DNA of 8,518 bases from CAXQRU01 sp964226685 (lineage in GTDB: Bacteria > Pseudomonadota > Gammaproteobacteria > Pseudomonadales > Cellvibrionaceae): NCBI GenBank assembly GCA_964226685.1, contig CAXQRU010000137.1, positions 1 through 8,518 on the forward strand, read 5' to 3'. The stretch's first letter is position 1. Every line of letters starts with the position of its first letter. The translations under genes and the position numbers were made by a program. This document shows, piece by piece, positions 6,910 through 8,518 of the stretch. The notes under the pieces are model-generated. The model was given only the letters and a program-made list of their open reading frames with translations, had not been told where the DNA came from and made no database searches.

Positions 6910-7721
6910 GTCGCCCAATTCAGGTCATAGCGATTACTGGTGGTAAAGGCGGGATCGGTAAAAGTAATGTGTCGGTGAACCTTAGCGTGGCACTGGCTGG
7001 CCTGAGTCGTCGGGTTATGCTATTTGATGCGGATTTAGGCTTGGCAAATATCGATGTGTTATTAGGGATAAAACCAAAACAGACGATTGCCGATGTCTTA
7101 GCTGGACGGTGCGAGATGAGAGATGTAGTCGTTCTCGGCCCAGGTGGTATAAAAATAGTTCCAGCGGCATCTGGTTTACAGCATATGTCATCATTAGCGC
7201 CTCAGCAACACGGTGCCTTGGTGCAGGCATTTAGCGATCTCAGCGACCAATTGGATATTTTGATCATCGATACCGCCGCAGGAATTTCTGATACGGTCAC
7301 CAGTTTTGTAACGGCAGCCCAAGAGGTTTTGGTGGTTGTTTGCGATGAACCCTCATCGATTACCGACGCTTATGCATTAATAAAACTCTTAAATATCGAT
7401 TATAAAGTCATGCGCTTTAGAGTGATTGCCAATATGGCATCCAGCCCACAGCATGGCAAACAACTATTTGGAAAACTCAGTGGTGTATGTGAGCGCTTTT
7501 TGGATGTGACCTTGCAGTATGCCGGAGCCATTCCTTTCGATGAACAATTGAGAAAAGCGGTTCAAAAGCAAAAAGCAGTGGTTGATTTTGCCCCTAGGTC
7601 TAAGTCAGCTTTAGCATTCCGTCAATTAGCTGCTAAGATTGATGAGTGGCCCAGCTCCAGCGCACCAAGAGGGCATCTAGAATTCTTTGTTGAGCGGTTA
7701 TTGCAGCATCAAGAAGCTTGA
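6906..7721 (+). CDS. flhG: MinD-like ATPase FlhG (FleN), flagellar number regulator
   Basis: FlhG/FleN is a ParA/MinD-type ATPase that limits flagellar number, acting with FlhF and, in Pseudomonas and Vibrio, by restraining the master activator FleQ/FlrA. The product has 271 residues. The deviant Walker A motif GKGGIGKS is at 13-20, the switch motif DADLGLAN at 41-48, and Walker B ends LIID at residue 122, followed by TAAG. The C-terminus HLEFFVERLLQ looks like the amphipathic membrane-binding helix of the family. The N-terminus is very short before Walker A and lacks the DQAxxLR element found in Vibrio and Bacillus FlhG, which resembles pseudomonad FleN as I recall it. The start is fixed at 6906. 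The first in-frame fliA ATG comes one base after the stop. Confidence 0.96.
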   Translation: MSRPIQVIAITGGKGGIGKSNVSVNLSVALAGLSRRVMLFDADLGLANIDVLLGIKPKQTIADVLAGRCEMRDVVVLGPGGIKIVPAASGLQHMSSLAPQQHGALVQAFSDLSDQLDILIIDTAAGISDTVTSFVTAAQEVLVVVCDEPSSITDAYALIKLLNIDYKVMRFRVIANMASSPQHGKQLFGKLSGVCERFLDVTLQYAGAIPFDEQLRKAVQKQKAVVDFAPRSKSALAFRQLAAKIDEWPSSSAPRGHLEFFVERLLQHQEA

Positions 7722-7722
7722 A

Positions 7723-8457
7723 ATGACGGCAGGTGGTATCAGTATGTATCAATCGTCAAGCTCCTCTTGTCAAGGAATTGACCTTGAGCATTATGGCCCC
7801 ATCGTTAAGCGAATAGCCTATTACCTACTGGCGAAATTACCCGCCTCAGTTCAGCTTGATGACCTGATTCAATCGGGCATGGTAGGTTTATTGGAGGCGG
7901 CAGAAAAGTTTGATCCCGATAAAGGCGCAAGCTTTGAAACCTATGCCAGTATCCGCATTCGTGGAGCCATGGTGGATGAAATGAGAAGAGGGGATTGGAC
8001 TCCCAGATCCGTTCACAAAAATGCCAGAGAAGTCACTCAAACCATCCATCAGTTATCGGCAAGCCTTGGCCGCCAGCCCACCGATAAAGAGATCGCGCAA
8101 GCGATGTCGATTGAGCTGGATGATTATTATGACATGATTAAAGACGCGGCAGTAGGCCAGCTAGCCAGCTTAGAAGAGACCTTTGTCGATAACGATTTTA
8201 CCAGCGACTTACATGCTGACCAGCAACATACTCCCCATGATGAATCCAATAAGGCGGCGTTTAGAAAAGCCTTAATTGATGCCATATCGGATTTGCCAGA
8301 AAAAGAAAGATTAGTCATAGCTCTGTATTATGATGAGGAACTCAATCTAAAGGAAATTGGCGAAGTCTTGGGAGTGAGTGAGTCCCGGGTTAGTCAAATT
8401 CATTCTCAAGCAACGTTAAGATTGCGTGCTAAGTTAGAGAGTTGGGGACATCGCTGA
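7723..8457 (+). CDS. fliA: RNA polymerase sigma-28 factor FliA
   Basis: FliA directs RNA polymerase to late flagellar genes (flagellin, motor, chemotaxis) and is held inactive by FlgM until the hook is finished. From the ATG at 7723 it has 244 residues, and from the ATG at 7744 it has 237; the family is usually about 239-250. Region 2, about residues 37-102, contains LPASVQLDDLIQSGMVGLLE and RIRGAMVDEMRRGDW. Region 4, about 193-239, contains YYDEELNLKEIGEVLGVSES and RVSQIHSQA, the helix-turn-helix for the -35 element. The start at 7723 lies one base after the flhG stop and gives MTAGGISMY, similar to the MTA...MY start I recall for pseudomonad FliA. The start at 7744 has the better Shine-Dalgarno (AGGTGG, 7731-7736). 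A TTG at 7687, further upstream inside flhG, is unlikely. No FlgM gene is in the window. Confidence 0.95.
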   Translation: MTAGGISMYQSSSSSCQGIDLEHYGPIVKRIAYYLLAKLPASVQLDDLIQSGMVGLLEAAEKFDPDKGASFETYASIRIRGAMVDEMRRGDWTPRSVHKNAREVTQTIHQLSASLGRQPTDKEIAQAMSIELDDYYDMIKDAAVGQLASLEETFVDNDFTSDLHADQQHTPHDESNKAAFRKALIDAISDLPEKERLVIALYYDEELNLKEIGEVLGVSESRVSQIHSQATLRLRAKLESWGHR

Positions 8458-8490
8458 GGGGGCGTCTCAGTTGGGTGGTTAAAATAACTG
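8454..8490. repeat. Weak overlapping inverted repeats after fliA
   Basis: CTGAG (8454-8458, spanning the fliA stop) pairs with CTCAG (8466-8470) across seven bases. CAGTT (8468-8472) pairs with AACTG (8486-8490) across 13 bases, and the two share three bases. Neither is followed by a T-run, so a rho-independent terminator is not supported. The rest of the final 61 bases shows no gene. Read-through into downstream genes, expected to be chemotaxis genes by analogy, is possible. Confidence 0.25.
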
Positions 8491-8518
8491 CATATCGCTT
8501 GAATTGACGGTTTTAAAG

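Noticed and set aside
7687..7722. TTG start for FliA inside flhG
   Set aside because: It would add residues encoded by the flhG C-terminal region that do not resemble FliA N-termini; better ATG starts lie downstream.
8509..8518. TTTTAAAG at the window end as the -35 part of a sigma-28 promoter
   Set aside because: Only the TAAAG core is present, and the -10 part (GCCGATAA-like) would lie beyond the window, so it cannot be judged.
1..8518. Search for CRISPR arrays, insertion sequences, tRNA/rRNA, toxin-antitoxin or defence genes
   Set aside because: None seen. Coding is almost continuous with conserved flagellar genes, and the remaining gaps (166, 94, 29 and 61 bases or less) are too short for such systems.

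Overview
The window is a co-directional flagellar gene block, all on the + strand: fliP, fliQ, fliR, flhB, flhA, flhF, flhG (fleN) and fliA. This order matches the flagellar locus of polarly flagellated Gammaproteobacteria such as Pseudomonas, Marinobacter and related marine genera. The moderate-to-low G+C and the protein sequences (for example FliA region 2 and 4 wording very close to pseudomonad FliA) suggest a gammaproteobacterium of the Oceanospirillales/Pseudomonadales type. The species cannot be named from sequence alone.

Layout. Positions 1-23 are not genomic: they match the 3' end of the Illumina TruSeq adapter, so the window starts at an untrimmed contig end. Positions 28-2989 hold fliP-fliQ-fliR-flhB, which are tightly packed (gaps of 12 and 2 bases, then a 1-base overlap) and encode the membrane export gate (FliP/FliQ/FliR) and the substrate-specificity switch (FlhB). 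A 166-base gap follows, with two mutually exclusive small hairpins and a candidate sigma-54 promoter. Next come flhA (export gate ATPase-coupled channel protein) and, after 29 bases and a strong Shine-Dalgarno, flhF (SRP-like GTPase for polar placement). A 94-base gap with a sigma-70-like promoter and a short inverted repeat precedes flhG (MinD-like ATPase controlling flagellar number). One base after flhG comes the first possible start of fliA (sigma-28 for late flagellar genes). The last 61 bases hold only weak inverted repeats. In related genomes chemotaxis genes (cheY, cheZ, cheA) usually follow, but none is visible here.

How they work together. FliP/Q/R, FlhB and FlhA form the type III export apparatus in the basal body. 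FlhF and FlhG set the position and number of flagella. FliA turns on flagellin, motor and chemotaxis genes once the hook-basal body is complete.

I see no defence system, mobile element, CRISPR array, tRNA or rRNA, and no evidence for a previously undescribed system. The points most worth checking are the adapter at the left end, the regulatory region before flhA, the start region of flhG, and the shift in base composition from left to right.
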